Source: Actinomycetota bacterium
Lineage (GTDB): Bacteria > Planctomycetota > Phycisphaerae > JAACET01
Direction of reading: 5' to 3'
Length of the DNA: 35,240 nucleotides
NCBI GenBank assembly: GCA_011682385.1
Contig: JAACET010000010.1
Coordinates: forward strand, 1 to 35,240
Shown here: positions 9,356 to 19,163 of the stretch, piece after piece
Layout of the letters: every line of letters starts with the position of its first letter
Numbering within the stretch: position 1 is the stretch's first letter
Made by a program: the position numbers and the translations under genes
Notes under the pieces: generated by a model
What the model was told of the DNA's origin: nothing
Seen by the model: the letters and a program-made list of their open reading frames with translations, nothing else
Databases searched by the model: none

Positions 9356-10204
9356 TTATTTTCCGCAGTAGTCGATTAAACGAGCAAGCTCGTTGCGTAA
9401 GTCCTTGCGGGAAACAATCATGTCGATGAAGCCGTGATCCAGGACAAACTCGGCCGTCTGAAAGCCCTCCGGCAACTCGGTCTTGGTAGTGTGCCAAATT
9501 ACCCTCGGGCCGGCAAAACCAACCAAGGCGCCGGGCTCGGCAATGGTGATATCACCCAAGTTGGCAAAACTGGCAGCCACTCCGGCAGTGGTCGGATCGG
9601 TCAGGATTGAAATATACAGGCCACCGCTCTGGTGGTAACGAGCGAGGGCGGCTGAGGTCTTGGCCATCTGCATCAACGAAACCAGGCCCTCCATCATTCT
9701 GGCTCCGCCGGAGGCACAGCAAATAATCAGGGTAATCGCCTCCTCAGTGGCCCGCTCAACGGCCCGGGTGATCTTCTCGCCGACAACGGCGCCCATCGAA
9801 GCCATGATAAAATTGGCATCCATCACGGCCAAACTAACAGGACGACCCTTGATAAAGGCCTTGCCGGTGAGAACCGCGTCCTTCAGATGAGTACGCTTCT
9901 GCTGGTCGACCAGGCGAGACTTATATGTCTTGAGGTCTTTAAACTTCAAAGGATCGGCAGACTCGAAATTGGCATCCTGTTCCTCAAAGGAACCAGGGTC
10001 GGTGAGCATCTGGATACGTGTGCGAGCATCAACACGAAAATGCTGCTGACACTTAGGGCAAACAAGCAAATTCTCGGCCACGGCCTTGCGAAACAACATC
10101 TCGCTACAGCCGGGACAACGCATCCACAGGCCCTCCGGCACGTCACGACGGCGACGTAAGGAAAAACCATCCCAGGCTGCTGCTGGTATTTCTTTAGAAG
10201 CCAT
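9356..10204 (-). CDS. accD: Acetyl-CoA carboxylase carboxyltransferase subunit beta
   Basis: 'WMRCPGCSEMLFRKAVAENLLVCPKCQQHFRVDARTRI' zinc finger, 'ASGGARMMEGLVSLMQMAKTSAAL', 'LTDPTTAGVAASFANLGDITIAEPGALVGFAGPRVI'. Probable start MASKEI at 10204 (ORF opens to 10315). Confidence 0.95.
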   Translation of the reverse strand: MASKEIPAAAWDGFSLRRRRDVPEGLWMRCPGCSEMLFRKAVAENLLVCPKCQQHFRVDARTRIQMLTDPGSFEEQDANFESADPLKFKDLKTYKSRLVDQQKRTHLKDAVLTGKAFIKGRPVSLAVMDANFIMASMGAVVGEKITRAVERATEEAITLIICCASGGARMMEGLVSLMQMAKTSAALARYHQSGGLYISILTDPTTAGVAASFANLGDITIAEPGALVGFAGPRVIWHTTKTELPEGFQTAEFVLDHGFIDMIVSRKDLRNELARLIDYCGK

Positions 10205-10221
10205 ATGAACTGCTTTCGAAA

Positions 10222-10908
10222 CTAAATGGCACTGCTGCGGGCGGCAGACTTGATCTCCTGGACGGCCTTGGTCGGATCGTCGGCCCCGAATACGGCAGAG
10301 CCAGCTACGAAACAATTGGCACCGGCGGCAGCGGCCCGGCCAACAGTCGTGGTGGATATGCCGCCGTCAATCTGAAGCCATTGGTCCGAACGCATTCGCT
10401 GTCGCAGGGCTTCGACCTTTTTCAGGGTATCGGGGATAAACTTTTGACCGCTAAAACCGGGATAAACACTCATGACCAAAACCAAGTCCACCAGCTCAAG
10501 AACGTCAAAGATGGTCTCGGCCGGCGTATCGGGATTAATGGTAACACCAACGCTGACACCCAATGAGGCAATCTGGCGAGCAGCAGACTTGCCGTCGGGC
10601 ACGGTCTCGGCGTGAAAAGTAATACAGTCAGCACCGGCCTTGGCAAAGTGCGGAGCAAACTTAAGCGGATCGGTTATCATCAGATGAGCATCAAAGGGCA
10701 TCTTAGTGACAGAACGGATGCTCTTGACCAACGGCGGACCGATGGTCAGGTTGGGTGAGAAGTGCCCATCCATCACGTCCAGGTGCAACAGGGCTGCACC
10801 GGCTTGCTCGATTAATTGAATCTGATCGGCCAAGTGAGCAAAGTCCGCAGATAACAACGAAGGCGCAATCCAAATATCGTTATCGGCGCGTTTAGCAAGC
10901 ATTATCAA
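10222..10908 (-). CDS. rpe: Ribulose-phosphate 3-epimerase
   Basis: 'IAPSLLSADFAHL', 'LHLDVMDGHFSPNLTIGPPLVKSIR', 'VYPGFSGQKFIPDTLKKV', 'QIDGGISTTT'. Confidence 0.96.
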   Translation of the reverse strand: MIMLAKRADNDIWIAPSLLSADFAHLADQIQLIEQAGAALLHLDVMDGHFSPNLTIGPPLVKSIRSVTKMPFDAHLMITDPLKFAPHFAKAGADCITFHAETVPDGKSAARQIASLGVSVGVTINPDTPAETIFDVLELVDLVLVMSVYPGFSGQKFIPDTLKKVEALRQRMRSDQWLQIDGGISTTTVGRAAAAGANCFVAGSAVFGADDPTKAVQEIKSAARSSAI

Positions 10909-10922
10909 ACCTCTTCAAAAAA

Positions 10923-12122
10923 CTAGGCGTCATCGAGTATTTCCAGGGCGGCGAAAGGTTTGCCGGCCAAAAACTCCAGGCTGGCCCCACCGCCGGTGGA
11001 AATGTGAGACATCTTGTCTTCGAGCCCCAGGGCCTGGACGGCAGCGGCTGAATCTCCACCGCCAATGATACTGGTACAATCGGTATCGGCAATGGCCTGA
11101 GCAACGATCCTGGTGCCGACATCAAAAGGAGGTATCTCACAAACACCCATCGGGCCATTCCAAACAACTGTCTTGGCAGCAGAAGCCCTGCCGGCATACT
11201 CGGCAGCAGTGGCTGGACCAATGTCCAAACCCAACCAGCCGGGCTCAATGGCTGGGCCCTGCACCTGGGTCTCGACCCCGGCTCGCAACTCCTTGGCTAC
11301 AACGTGATCGGTGGGCAGTAACAACTCACAACCGGCCTGCTGAGCAGCGGACATCAGCTTGGCCGACTGAGCAAGCATGTCCTGCTCAAGCTTGGAATCG
11401 CCGACCTGCTTGCCCTGAGCCTTCAAAAAAGTATAGGACATGGCCCCGCCAATGACAATCGTGTCAACCTTCTTGATGAGGTTCTCAATGACGGGAATCT
11501 TATCGGAAACCTTGACGCCGCCCAAGATGGCCAAAAACGGGTGAGCGGGGTCGCCCAGGGCCCGGCCCAGATACTCCAACTCTTTTTGGATCAGAAAACC
11601 ACATACCCGACGACCCGGGCCGAGCTTCTCCGGTACGCCATACATCGAGGCGTGTTGGCGATGAGCGGTACCAAAAGCGTCGTTGACATACAAATCGGCA
11701 AGCTCGGCTAACTGCCCGGCAAAATCAGGATCATTTTTGGTCTCGCCCTCGTGGAAACGGAGGTTCTCCAGCAACAAACATTCACCGGGCTTGAGCTGAC
11801 CGACGGCCTGAACAACAGCGGGGCCTATGCAATCATCGGCCAAAGCAACGTGAACGCCCAACAATTCACTCAGCCTCTTGGCGGTTGGGGCCAAGGAAAA
11901 CTTCTTATCCGGCTTGCCCTTAGGTCGGCCAAGATGACTGGCTAAAATAAGCTTGCCCTTACGCTCCAGGACACTCTTGATACTCGGAAGGGCCAAGCGA
12001 ATGCGGCGGTCGTCGGTGATCTGCCCCTGGGAGTCCAAAGGGACATTGAAATCGACCCGCATAAAAACGCGTTGGCCGGCAACGTCGATATCCGCTACTG
12101 TTTTTTTGGCCATAAGGAGCAC
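10923..12122 (-). CDS. pgk: Phosphoglycerate kinase
   Basis: 'RVFMRVDFNVPLD', 'LILASHLGRPKG', 'LLLENLRFHEGE', 'ILGGVKVSDKIPVI', 'WNGPMGVCEIPPF', 'IIGGGDSAAAV', 'HISTGGGASLEFL'. Start likely at MAKKTVAD (12113). Confidence 0.97.
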   Translation of the reverse strand: MLLMAKKTVADIDVAGQRVFMRVDFNVPLDSQGQITDDRRIRLALPSIKSVLERKGKLILASHLGRPKGKPDKKFSLAPTAKRLSELLGVHVALADDCIGPAVVQAVGQLKPGECLLLENLRFHEGETKNDPDFAGQLAELADLYVNDAFGTAHRQHASMYGVPEKLGPGRRVCGFLIQKELEYLGRALGDPAHPFLAILGGVKVSDKIPVIENLIKKVDTIVIGGAMSYTFLKAQGKQVGDSKLEQDMLAQSAKLMSAAQQAGCELLLPTDHVVAKELRAGVETQVQGPAIEPGWLGLDIGPATAAEYAGRASAAKTVVWNGPMGVCEIPPFDVGTRIVAQAIADTDCTSIIGGGDSAAAVQALGLEDKMSHISTGGGASLEFLAGKPFAALEILDDA

Positions 12123-12201
12123 CTATCGAATTCGACCACACTTAGCCAGCAGGCCCACCCGAAAGGATGAGCCTACTGAGGAATTAATCCGGTACGAGTT
12201 T

Positions 12202-13257
12202 CTACGCCTTGGCGATCTTGCCCATCAGGTCGACCACCCTCTGCGAGAAACCCCACTCGTTGTCGTACCAACTGACAATCTTGACGATGTTGCCGCTGGG
12301 CTTAGGATTAACCATAGTGCAAAGGCTGTCGAAAATGGAACTGGCTGGATTGCCGATCACATCGCTGGAAACAATGGGCTCATCGCAATAGGCCAAAATG
12401 CCCTTGAGCGGCCCCTCGGCAGCGTCCTTGATGGCCTGGTTGACCTGCTGGACCGTGACCTCTTTGGACAACTCGGCAGTAAGATCAACAACCGAACCGT
12501 CCTGAACGGGAACACGCAAGGCGTAACCGTCCAACTTGCCGTCAAGAGCTGGTATGACTTTGCCAACGGCCCGGGCGGCACCGGTAGTAGTGGGAATAAT
12601 ATTGACCGCGGCTGAACGGGACCGCCTAAGATCGCTGTGTACCATGTCCAAAATACGCTGATCGTTGGTATAGGCGTGGATGGTAGTCATCAGGCCCCTG
12701 ACCATACCAAAGCTGTCGTTGAGGACCTTGGCTACCGGAGCCAGGCAGTTGGTGGTGCAACTGGCATTGGAAAAGACCTGATGTTCGGGCTTAATGGAAT
12801 CTTCGTTGACGCCCATGACGATAGTGGCGTCAATCTCGTCCTTGGCCGGAGCGCTGAGAATAACCTTCTTGGCCCCGGCATCCAAGTGCGAGCCATAACC
12901 AATGCCGCCCTTGCCGGGGTCGGATCGTTTGGTGAACACACCGGTACTCTCCAGAACGACTTGGACATTCTCTTTGCCCCAGGGGAGCTTAGAAGGGTCT
13001 CTTTCGGATAGAATCCGAATCTTTTTCCCGTTGACCACAAGGTTCTCGCCGTCAGCCTCGACAGTGCCATCGAAACTCTTATGGACCGAGTCATACTTCA
13101 GCAGAAAGGCCAAAGTCTTGGCGTCGGACAGATCGTTCACGGCCACGACCTCGAAATCATTGGGTCGCTGGGCCAAAGCCCGAACAACAATACGGCCAAT
13201 TCTACCAAAGCCATTAATTCCTACGCGAACTGCTGCCATCATGGGTCTCCATATCAA
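12202..13257 (-). CDS. gap: Type I glyceraldehyde-3-phosphate dehydrogenase
   Basis: '[15 protein letters not shown]', '[17 protein letters not shown]', '[10 protein letters not shown]', '[16 protein letters not shown]'. Start likely at MAAVRV (13239). Confidence 0.97.
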   Translation of the reverse strand: MIWRPMMAAVRVGINGFGRIGRIVVRALAQRPNDFEVVAVNDLSDAKTLAFLLKYDSVHKSFDGTVEADGENLVVNGKKIRILSERDPSKLPWGKENVQVVLESTGVFTKRSDPGKGGIGYGSHLDAGAKKVILSAPAKDEIDATIVMGVNEDSIKPEHQVFSNASCTTNCLAPVAKVLNDSFGMVRGLMTTIHAYTNDQRILDMVHSDLRRSRSAAVNIIPTTTGAARAVGKVIPALDGKLDGYALRVPVQDGSVVDLTAELSKEVTVQQVNQAIKDAAEGPLKGILAYCDEPIVSSDVIGNPASSIFDSLCTMVNPKPSGNIVKIVSWYDNEWGFSQRVVDLMGKIAKA

Positions 13258-13300
13258 AAATCAAAAATCAAACATCAAAAACAATGTTCCCGTTACGTCT

Positions 13301-13876
13301 CTAAGTCGATTCTATCTCGGCCAGCTTGGTCTTGAGTAACTCGCCGACCTTCTGCTCGTACTTCTTGGTGAGGTCCTGAATCTCCTCTTTTCCCTTTTCA
13401 GCCTCGTCCTCGGTGGCGGCTTTATCTTTCTGCTCCTGGTCGATGTGCTTGTTGGCATCGCGGCGGATGTTGCGTATGCTGACTCGAGCCTCCTCGCTCA
13501 TGTGCTTGACCTGGTTGGCCAGTTGCTTACGCCGCTCGCCGCTCAAAGGAGGTACGACCAAACGAATGACCCGCTTGTCCGACTGGGGAGTAATACCCAG
13601 TTCCGAGGCCAAAAGGGATCGCTCGATGTCCTTAATGCAGGTAGGATCAAAGGGTTTTATGACGATCAGATTGGGCTCCGGAGCAGACAAGGCGGCCAAC
13701 TGCTGCAAAGGAGTACTGGAGCCGTAATAATCGACTTTGACGTGCTCGACGAGCCCGGTGGTGGCCCGGCCGGTCCGCAGGGAACGAAACTCCGCAACCA
13801 AAAAGGCCACGGCCTTTTCCATCTTCGCCTCGGCGGTAAAAGCTATCTCATCCAGCGACATCAGCAAAATCTCCAA
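13301..13876 (-). CDS. frr: Ribosome recycling factor
   Basis: 'FRSLRTGRATTGLVEHVKVDYYGSSTPLQQLA', 'IKPFDPTCIKDIERSLLASELGITPQSD', 'VSIRNIRRDAN'. Confidence 0.96.
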   Translation of the reverse strand: MEILLMSLDEIAFTAEAKMEKAVAFLVAEFRSLRTGRATTGLVEHVKVDYYGSSTPLQQLAALSAPEPNLIVIKPFDPTCIKDIERSLLASELGITPQSDKRVIRLVVPPLSGERRKQLANQVKHMSEEARVSIRNIRRDANKHIDQEQKDKAATEDEAEKGKEEIQDLTKKYEQKVGELLKTKLAEIEST

Positions 13877-14591
13877 TCGTTGTGCCTACCGGCTGGCCTT
13901 GAGCGACTCGGGCGATATTGCCATTTTTGTACATATTGAAAACGATAATCGGTATCTTATTCATCCGACACAGGCTGATAGCGGAGTGATCCATAACCGT
14001 CAGGTCCTTGGTGAGAACCTCATGGAAGTCCAGCTTTTGATAGAGCTTAGCCTGCGGATTAGTCTTAGGGTCGGCTGAGTAAACACCATCCACCTTAGTG
14101 GCCTTGAGCAAAACCTCGGCATCCAATTCAGAAGCCCGCAGGGCTGCACAGGTGTCGGTAGAGAAAAACGGATTGCCCGTACCGCCAGCCAGAATAATGA
14201 TGCGGCCCTTCTCCAGATGACTCACCGCACGGCGGTGAATAAAGGGCTCGCAAAGGGCCTGCACCGCTATGGCACTCATAACCCGGGTGGGCTGAGAAAT
14301 GGACTCCAGCTCAGCCTGCAAGCAAACAGCATTCATGACCGTGGCCAACATGCCCATGTAGTCGGCGGTGGCCCGGGGAGTCTGCAACTGCTTGGTTAAG
14401 GTTTCGCCACGCAAAAAGTTACCGCCACCACAAACCACGGCCAACTGTAAACCCAACTCAGCAGTATCCTTCAACTCCTTAGCCATCTGACGCAAAGGAT
14501 CGGCCTCAATGCCAAAACCAGAGGTGGTGCAAAAACCTTCACCTGAGACCTTCAGCAGAACCCGCTTGTATCGCAGATTGGCCATACTCAT
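13848..14591 (-). CDS. pyrH: UMP kinase
   Basis: 'YKRVLLKVSGEGF', 'VVCGGGNFLRG', 'ADYMGMLATVMNAV', 'ILAGGTGNPFFSTDTCAALRASEL', 'GVYSADPKTNPQA', 'IIVFNMYKNGNI'. Confidence 0.96.
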   Translation of the reverse strand: MSMANLRYKRVLLKVSGEGFCTTSGFGIEADPLRQMAKELKDTAELGLQLAVVCGGGNFLRGETLTKQLQTPRATADYMGMLATVMNAVCLQAELESISQPTRVMSAIAVQALCEPFIHRRAVSHLEKGRIIILAGGTGNPFFSTDTCAALRASELDAEVLLKATKVDGVYSADPKTNPQAKLYQKLDFHEVLTKDLTVMDHSAISLCRMNKIPIIVFNMYKNGNIARVAQGQPVGTTIGDFADVAG

Positions 14592-14603
14592 ACCTGTAAC
14601 TAA

Positions 14604-15194
14604 CTATCCGCCCACCGCAAAGCGAGCAAATCGCCCTATGGTTATCTTCTCGCCCGTCTTGGTAGACAACTCGGCAATCAAATCCTTGATCTTCTTCTTG
14701 TCGTCCTTAACGAAGGGCTGTTCCAAAAGAACCTGCTCTTCATAAAACTTGCGCATCTTGCCATCCACGATCTTTTCCACGATTTCAGGGGGCTTATCCT
14801 GTACCTGATCGGCGCAAATCTTGCGCTCCCTGGCCACGACCTCCGGATCGAGATCCTCAATCGCAGCAGCCAACGGTGCGACAGCACAGACGTGAATGGC
14901 CACATCCGCAACCAACCGGCCAAAGGCCTCACCGCGAGCTACAAAATCAGTTTCACAATTAAGCTCGACCAAGGCGCCAACCTTGGCGTTGTGGTGGATA
15001 TAACTGGCTATGAGCCCTTCCTTGGTGGCTCTGTCGGCCCGCTTGGCCATGCCGGTCAGGCCCTTCTTGCGGAGAATATCCACAGCCTTGTCCTGGTCGC
15101 CGCCGGCTTCAGTCAGAGCCTTCTTGCATTCCATCATGGGCTGATCAGTCTTGGCCCGCAGGGCCTTGACCATTTCTGCTGTGATCTGGGTCAT
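14604..15194 (-). CDS. tsf: Elongation factor Ts (short form)
   Basis: 196 aa; 'ITAEMVKALRAKTDQPMMECKKALTEAGGDQDKAVDILRKKG', 'LVELNCETDFVARGEAF'. Confidence 0.95.
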   Translation of the reverse strand: MTQITAEMVKALRAKTDQPMMECKKALTEAGGDQDKAVDILRKKGLTGMAKRADRATKEGLIASYIHHNAKVGALVELNCETDFVARGEAFGRLVADVAIHVCAVAPLAAAIEDLDPEVVARERKICADQVQDKPPEIVEKIVDGKMRKFYEEQVLLEQPFVKDDKKKIKDLIAELSTKTGEKITIGRFARFAVGG

Positions 15195-15230
15195 TAATTC
15201 AACTCCCGTGGGGAACCTCTAGCTAAAAAT

Positions 15231-15250
15231 TGAAAATTTCAGAATTTTCA
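15231..15250 (-). terminator. AT-rich stem-loop plus U-tract in the rpsB-tsf spacer (possible attenuator)
   Basis: On minus strand: TGAAAATT-CTGA-AATTTTCA followed by ATTTTTAG; 8-bp perfect stem, 4-nt loop, between rpsB stop and tsf start. Confidence 0.35.
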
Positions 15251-15268
15251 GGATACAAGCGGCTGTAG

Positions 15269-16114
15269 CTAGCCTTCGGCTGACACTTCCGGAACGGCCG
15301 AGGTCGGGTTCTCGTCGGGGAGTGTCGGGCTGTCACTACCATCGGCCCGAGCCATAGTGCTTCCGCGACTGGAGGCCCGCTTGGGAGCGGCCTTTTCCTC
15401 CTGCTCGGAGGCCGTAGAGGCCCGGCCCTGCTCAACAGCGTCAGCCAACTCCTTCAACACTAACTCGATGGTCCGCATAGCATCGTCGTTGCCGGGAATG
15501 GCAATGTCGACCATGTCTGGGTCACAGTTGGTGTCCAACAGGCCAATAGTAATAATGCCCAACTTGCGGGCCTCACGCAGGGCCAAATGCTCCCGGCGAC
15601 AGTCTATGGCCACAACAGCGCCAGGAAGCTGAGTCATCTTGCGGATACCTTCAAGGTTCCGCTTAATCTTGCGCTTCTCACGCGTCAAAGTGGTGATCAT
15701 CTTCTTGGAGAAGGTGTTGATCTGGCCAGACTCATCCAGAGCTTCCAACTCCTCCAAACGAGCCAAACGAGACCGAATGGTGCGAAAATTAGTCAAAGTG
15801 CCGCCCAGCCAACGCTCAGAAACATAAGGCATCGAACAACGGGTGGTTTGCTCAATAATGGCCTGCCGAGCCTGGCGCTTAGTACCTACGAAAAGCACAT
15901 CACGGCCCTGAGATACCGTCTGGACCAAGAACTTCTTGGCCACCAGAAGGCCTTTCACAGTCTCTTTGACATTAATAATGTGTATGCCATTCCGCTTGCC
16001 GTAGATATAGGGGGCCATCTTAGGATTCCACCAACTCACCCGGTGGCCATAGTGAACGCCCGAATCCACGAGCTCACGGATCAAAGTCGTGAGCAAATCA
16101 TATCCTCCAAACAA
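15269..16114 (-). CDS. rpsB: 30S ribosomal protein S2 with C-terminal extension
   Basis: 'LVDSGVHYGHRVSWWNPKMAPYIYGKRNGIHIINV', 'VLFVGTKRQARQAI', 'WLGGTLTNFRTI', 'LLDTNCDPDMVDIAIPGNDDAMR'; low-complexity tail. Confidence 0.96.
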   Translation of the reverse strand: MFGGYDLLTTLIRELVDSGVHYGHRVSWWNPKMAPYIYGKRNGIHIINVKETVKGLLVAKKFLVQTVSQGRDVLFVGTKRQARQAIIEQTTRCSMPYVSERWLGGTLTNFRTIRSRLARLEELEALDESGQINTFSKKMITTLTREKRKIKRNLEGIRKMTQLPGAVVAIDCRREHLALREARKLGIITIGLLDTNCDPDMVDIAIPGNDDAMRTIELVLKELADAVEQGRASTASEQEEKAAPKRASSRGSTMARADGSDSPTLPDENPTSAVPEVSAEG

Positions 16115-16378
16115 GTCTATAACCTTTTAACCAAGCTACTCCAAAACAGTTGGCTAAATCTAACAAGTCACCGGGCATAGGTCAAGTATCAATGACTTTT
16201 CATGTGGGTCGAAAAGCGAAACAATCCGGTAAACATCACTTCGTCCGGCAGGGCAAAACCGACTATGGGGCCAAATTGAACAAGAATATCAAAGGGACAG
16301 CGGCGATTTCAGAGAAAGCTGGAGGAACTCACACTCCGCAACTACCTGTAAATGAAGCAGTTACCTCAGAACGTTTTT

Positions 16379-17536
16379 CTATGCGCTTTCATTGCTGTGC
16401 GGCAGAGCAGGCGGGGTGACATCGTCGGCTATGGGCAGGTGGCGGTCGGTACGTAATTGCTCAATCTTTTCCAGCGGCCTTTCCAACTGCCGGCTGCGGG
16501 TGCTATCCAAGGCCTGGAACTCCTTCTGGGCGTCATCAATCCGTTTGCCCATCCTGCCCAGGCCTTCTTTGAACATTCCCCATTGTTTGTTGAATTGACT
16601 CAGAAGGCTGAGTATCTCGTTGGAGGCCTGTTCGAGGGCGAAATTGTCCACGGCCTGGCGGATCACGGCCAGGATGGCAAATAGAGTCAGTGGTGAGCAG
16701 AAAATAACCTTCTTCTTCATGGCCTCGTCAATGATGGAACTGTCCTGCTGGTGAATGAAGGCATAAACCTGCTCGTTAGGGATAAACATCAACACATAAT
16801 CTACCGTGTTTTGTTCAGGATTCACGTAGTCTCGACTGAGCAGGGTTTTGCTTTGATTTTTAACATCATTGAGAAAGGTGCTGCAAAAACGGTCCCGATC
16901 GGCGTCGGACTCGGCGTCCAAATAACGCATGTAGTTATCCAGCGGAAACTTGACGTCCATATTGACCTTCAGGCCTCTGGGCAGGAAAAAAGTGAAATCC
17001 GGCCTGGTGCGAGTCGATTCGATAGTCTTCTGCTTGGTATAATTGACGTTCTCCACAAATCCAGCCAGCCGAAGCACGTCCTCAGCCATCCGCTCGCCCC
17101 ATTGGCCGCGAGTCCTGCTACCCGAAAGAGCCTCACGCAGGGAATTGGTGGTCTGGGTCAAAACAGCGGTCTGCTCATGGGCTAACTGGAGGTGCTTGGC
17201 TACCTCGCCGAACTTCTGGGCACGATCCTTCTCCAGGTCCTGCATGAGAGTCTTGACGGCTTCCAAACGGGTAGTCATCTGCTGGAGGGTCTGGTCAATC
17301 AGAGCCTTCTTGGAGTCCAAGTTCTTAGCGCTGATCTCATTTTGGGTCTTGGAATGTTTGAGCAATTCGTCCGTGGCACTAGAGACGGCTTGCTGCAACA
17401 AAGCGGGCAGGGCGTCTCGGCCAGCCTGGATGATGGCATCTTTGTCAGCCTTATGTCTGCGGACGATCCAGACGCAGAGAACCAAACCAGCGGCTAAACC
17501 AACCAGAACGGCTATGATTATCTGCACCGTCGGCAT
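16379..17536 (-). CDS. rmuC: DNA recombination protein RmuC family
   Basis: N-terminal TM, coiled coil, 'SGSRTRGQWGERMAEDVLRLAGF', 'RPDFTFFLPRGLKVNMDVKFPLDNYMRYL', 'SRDYVNPEQNTVDYVLMFIPNEQVYAFI'. Confidence 0.93.
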   Translation of the reverse strand: MPTVQIIIAVLVGLAAGLVLCVWIVRRHKADKDAIIQAGRDALPALLQQAVSSATDELLKHSKTQNEISAKNLDSKKALIDQTLQQMTTRLEAVKTLMQDLEKDRAQKFGEVAKHLQLAHEQTAVLTQTTNSLREALSGSRTRGQWGERMAEDVLRLAGFVENVNYTKQKTIESTRTRPDFTFFLPRGLKVNMDVKFPLDNYMRYLDAESDADRDRFCSTFLNDVKNQSKTLLSRDYVNPEQNTVDYVLMFIPNEQVYAFIHQQDSSIIDEAMKKKVIFCSPLTLFAILAVIRQAVDNFALEQASNEILSLLSQFNKQWGMFKEGLGRMGKRIDDAQKEFQALDSTRSRQLERPLEKIEQLRTDRHLPIADDVTPPALPHSNESA

Positions 17537-17584
17537 GAGAGCCTTCCCCTAGCGGGTCCACGATCAAGCATTCGAGCCAGATCG

Positions 17585-18268
17585 CTACTGCGGCTTATCC
17601 GGCGACTTCTCGGTGGGCCGAGATATAGTCACCGGCCGGGGTATCTCAATCCGCTGCGGGTGGTATCTGCTCTGGGCCGCTACCAGTAACAACAAGGCCG
17701 CTATCGGATAAAGCAAAAACCTTCCGCCCAGCCAAACCTCTCGAAGGATGTCCACCTGCTGGTCGGAAATGGCTGGAGCGACCTTGAGCTTGAGCTCATC
17801 CAGGCCGTACAAAACCCCAGGGACACTCTTAAGCATGGGCACGCCCTGGTTGTTGGCAGTCCGGTGAACAAGAATGTTCTGCCAGGGCAAAAAAATGGCC
17901 AAGAAAAACAGCGACCAGAAAAACCCCCTGGTCAAGCCGGCTACAGCCTCCAAACGGCCAGCGATCGATACGCCCAGGCCTATCAACAGCGTCAGGCCAT
18001 ACAAAAAACCAACCACTACGCCGACAAAAATCAACAGCGGAAAAACCTGACTCAATAGATTGTCCCAGAATATCTCCCGCTCAGGTATTTCCTTCAAACC
18101 ACGAAGGATACTATTAATGACGCCCACATAACGGACCAAACAAAAAGCGGTGATCAACAAAAGCAAAACGGCGAGCAACAATCCAAAAAAAAGACTCTTG
18201 GCCCTGCGTATGGTCCTCATAGCCTCGACATAAGGACCGGCCTCGCTTGCATATCCATTCTGTGCCAT
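17585..18268 (-). CDS. Hypothetical multi-pass membrane protein
   Basis: ORF 17585..18331; probable start MAQNGYASEAG at 18268 (aaggaaggGAGGctcacgATG on minus strand); several TM segments. Confidence 0.7.
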   Translation of the reverse strand: MAQNGYASEAGPYVEAMRTIRRAKSLFFGLLLAVLLLLITAFCLVRYVGVINSILRGLKEIPEREIFWDNLLSQVFPLLIFVGVVVGFLYGLTLLIGLGVSIAGRLEAVAGLTRGFFWSLFFLAIFLPWQNILVHRTANNQGVPMLKSVPGVLYGLDELKLKVAPAISDQQVDILREVWLGGRFLLYPIAALLLLVAAQSRYHPQRIEIPRPVTISRPTEKSPDKPQ

Positions 18269-18544
18269 CGTGAGCCTCCCTTCCTTGTTATAGAAACCAG
18301 TTTCAAAATCTTCTCGAACACGACTCCACAACGGAACGGGTATATTATCGCGGATGAGGGAACAACTGTCAAAATGTTTTGCAGAACATGAAAAGTCCCC
18401 CTGCTACCTGGGTCCAGGGCATTCGAAAGCAAAAGCTCTCTGTCAAGGTAATGTTGACGGGGAAGGGGTTCTGTGGGATACTATGACAGAATAAGTAGTT
18501 GGGACAATTTGAGAGGCGTTTTCCCACACAGGAGTGCCGAAGAA

Positions 18545-19105
18545 ATGATAAAAGCCGTGGACCTTCGCCGAGGGGTGGCTGTGCGGTACCGGGACGATAT
18601 CTGGACAGTAGTGGACTTTCAGCATGTGGCCAAAGGCAATAAACGCTCGCTAATGCAGGTTAAACTCAAAAACCTGACCACCGGATCCACCATCGATGAG
18701 CGCTTCCGGGTGTCAGACAGCCTGGAAGACGTCTTCGTAGATAAACGTCAGATGGAATACTCTTACAGCACCGCCGACAACCATTTCTGCATGGACAGCG
18801 AAACCTACGAACAAGTGCCTCTGGGGCTGGAGGTGATCGGCGATGGCATCGGATACCTGGTCAGCGGAACGCCTCTGGAAGTACACTTCTTCGACGGCAA
18901 GGCAGCGACGGCTATTCTGCCCAACACTGTAGATCTAAAAGTGACCGACGCTCCGCCGGCAGTCAAAGGAGCTACGGCCACAAACCAAAACAAAACGGCC
19001 ACTCTGGAAACGGGCATCACCGTGCAAGTGCCGCCGTTCGTTGAGATGGGCGAAGTGGTGCGAGTGGATACGCGCAGCGGAGAATATGTAGAACGGGTGA
19101 GGTAA
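18545..19105 (+). CDS. efp: Elongation factor P with non-canonical loop
   Basis: ORF 18473..19105; start MIKAVDLRRGVAVRYRDDIWTVVDFQHVAKGNKRSLMQVKLKNLTTGSTIDERFR... C-terminus 'VQVPPFVEMGEVVRVDTRSGEYVERV'. Confidence 0.93.
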   Translation: MIKAVDLRRGVAVRYRDDIWTVVDFQHVAKGNKRSLMQVKLKNLTTGSTIDERFRVSDSLEDVFVDKRQMEYSYSTADNHFCMDSETYEQVPLGLEVIGDGIGYLVSGTPLEVHFFDGKAATAILPNTVDLKVTDAPPAVKGATATNQNKTATLETGITVQVPPFVEMGEVVRVDTRSGEYVERVR

Positions 19106-19124
19106 CTAAGAAAGGCGCGAGAAA

Positions 19125-19150
19125 GCCCCCCCGGCACGTAGGCCGGGGGC
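19125..19150 (+). terminator. GC-rich hairpin between efp and secA (no clear U-tract)
   Basis: gcccccccggc-acgta-ggccgggggc; 8-9 bp G/C stem, followed by atttgaata rather than poly-T. Confidence 0.35.
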
Positions 19151-19163
19151 ATTTGAATAAACT

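Noticed and set aside
13251-13285. atcaaaaatcaaaaatcaaacatcaaaaac tandem-like sequence between frr and gap
   Set aside because: Looked at as a possible regulatory repeat or CRISPR-like unit; only an A-rich low-complexity microrepeat.
16150-16419. 89-aa plus-strand ORF (TTG start) between rpsB and rmuC
   Set aside because: Overlaps the rmuC 3' end, no recognisable domain, weak start; most likely non-coding upstream region of rpsB.
18453-18485. Possible promoter TTGACG-19-TACTAT upstream of efp
   Set aside because: Spacer is too long and the -10 is poor; not strong enough to list as a feature.
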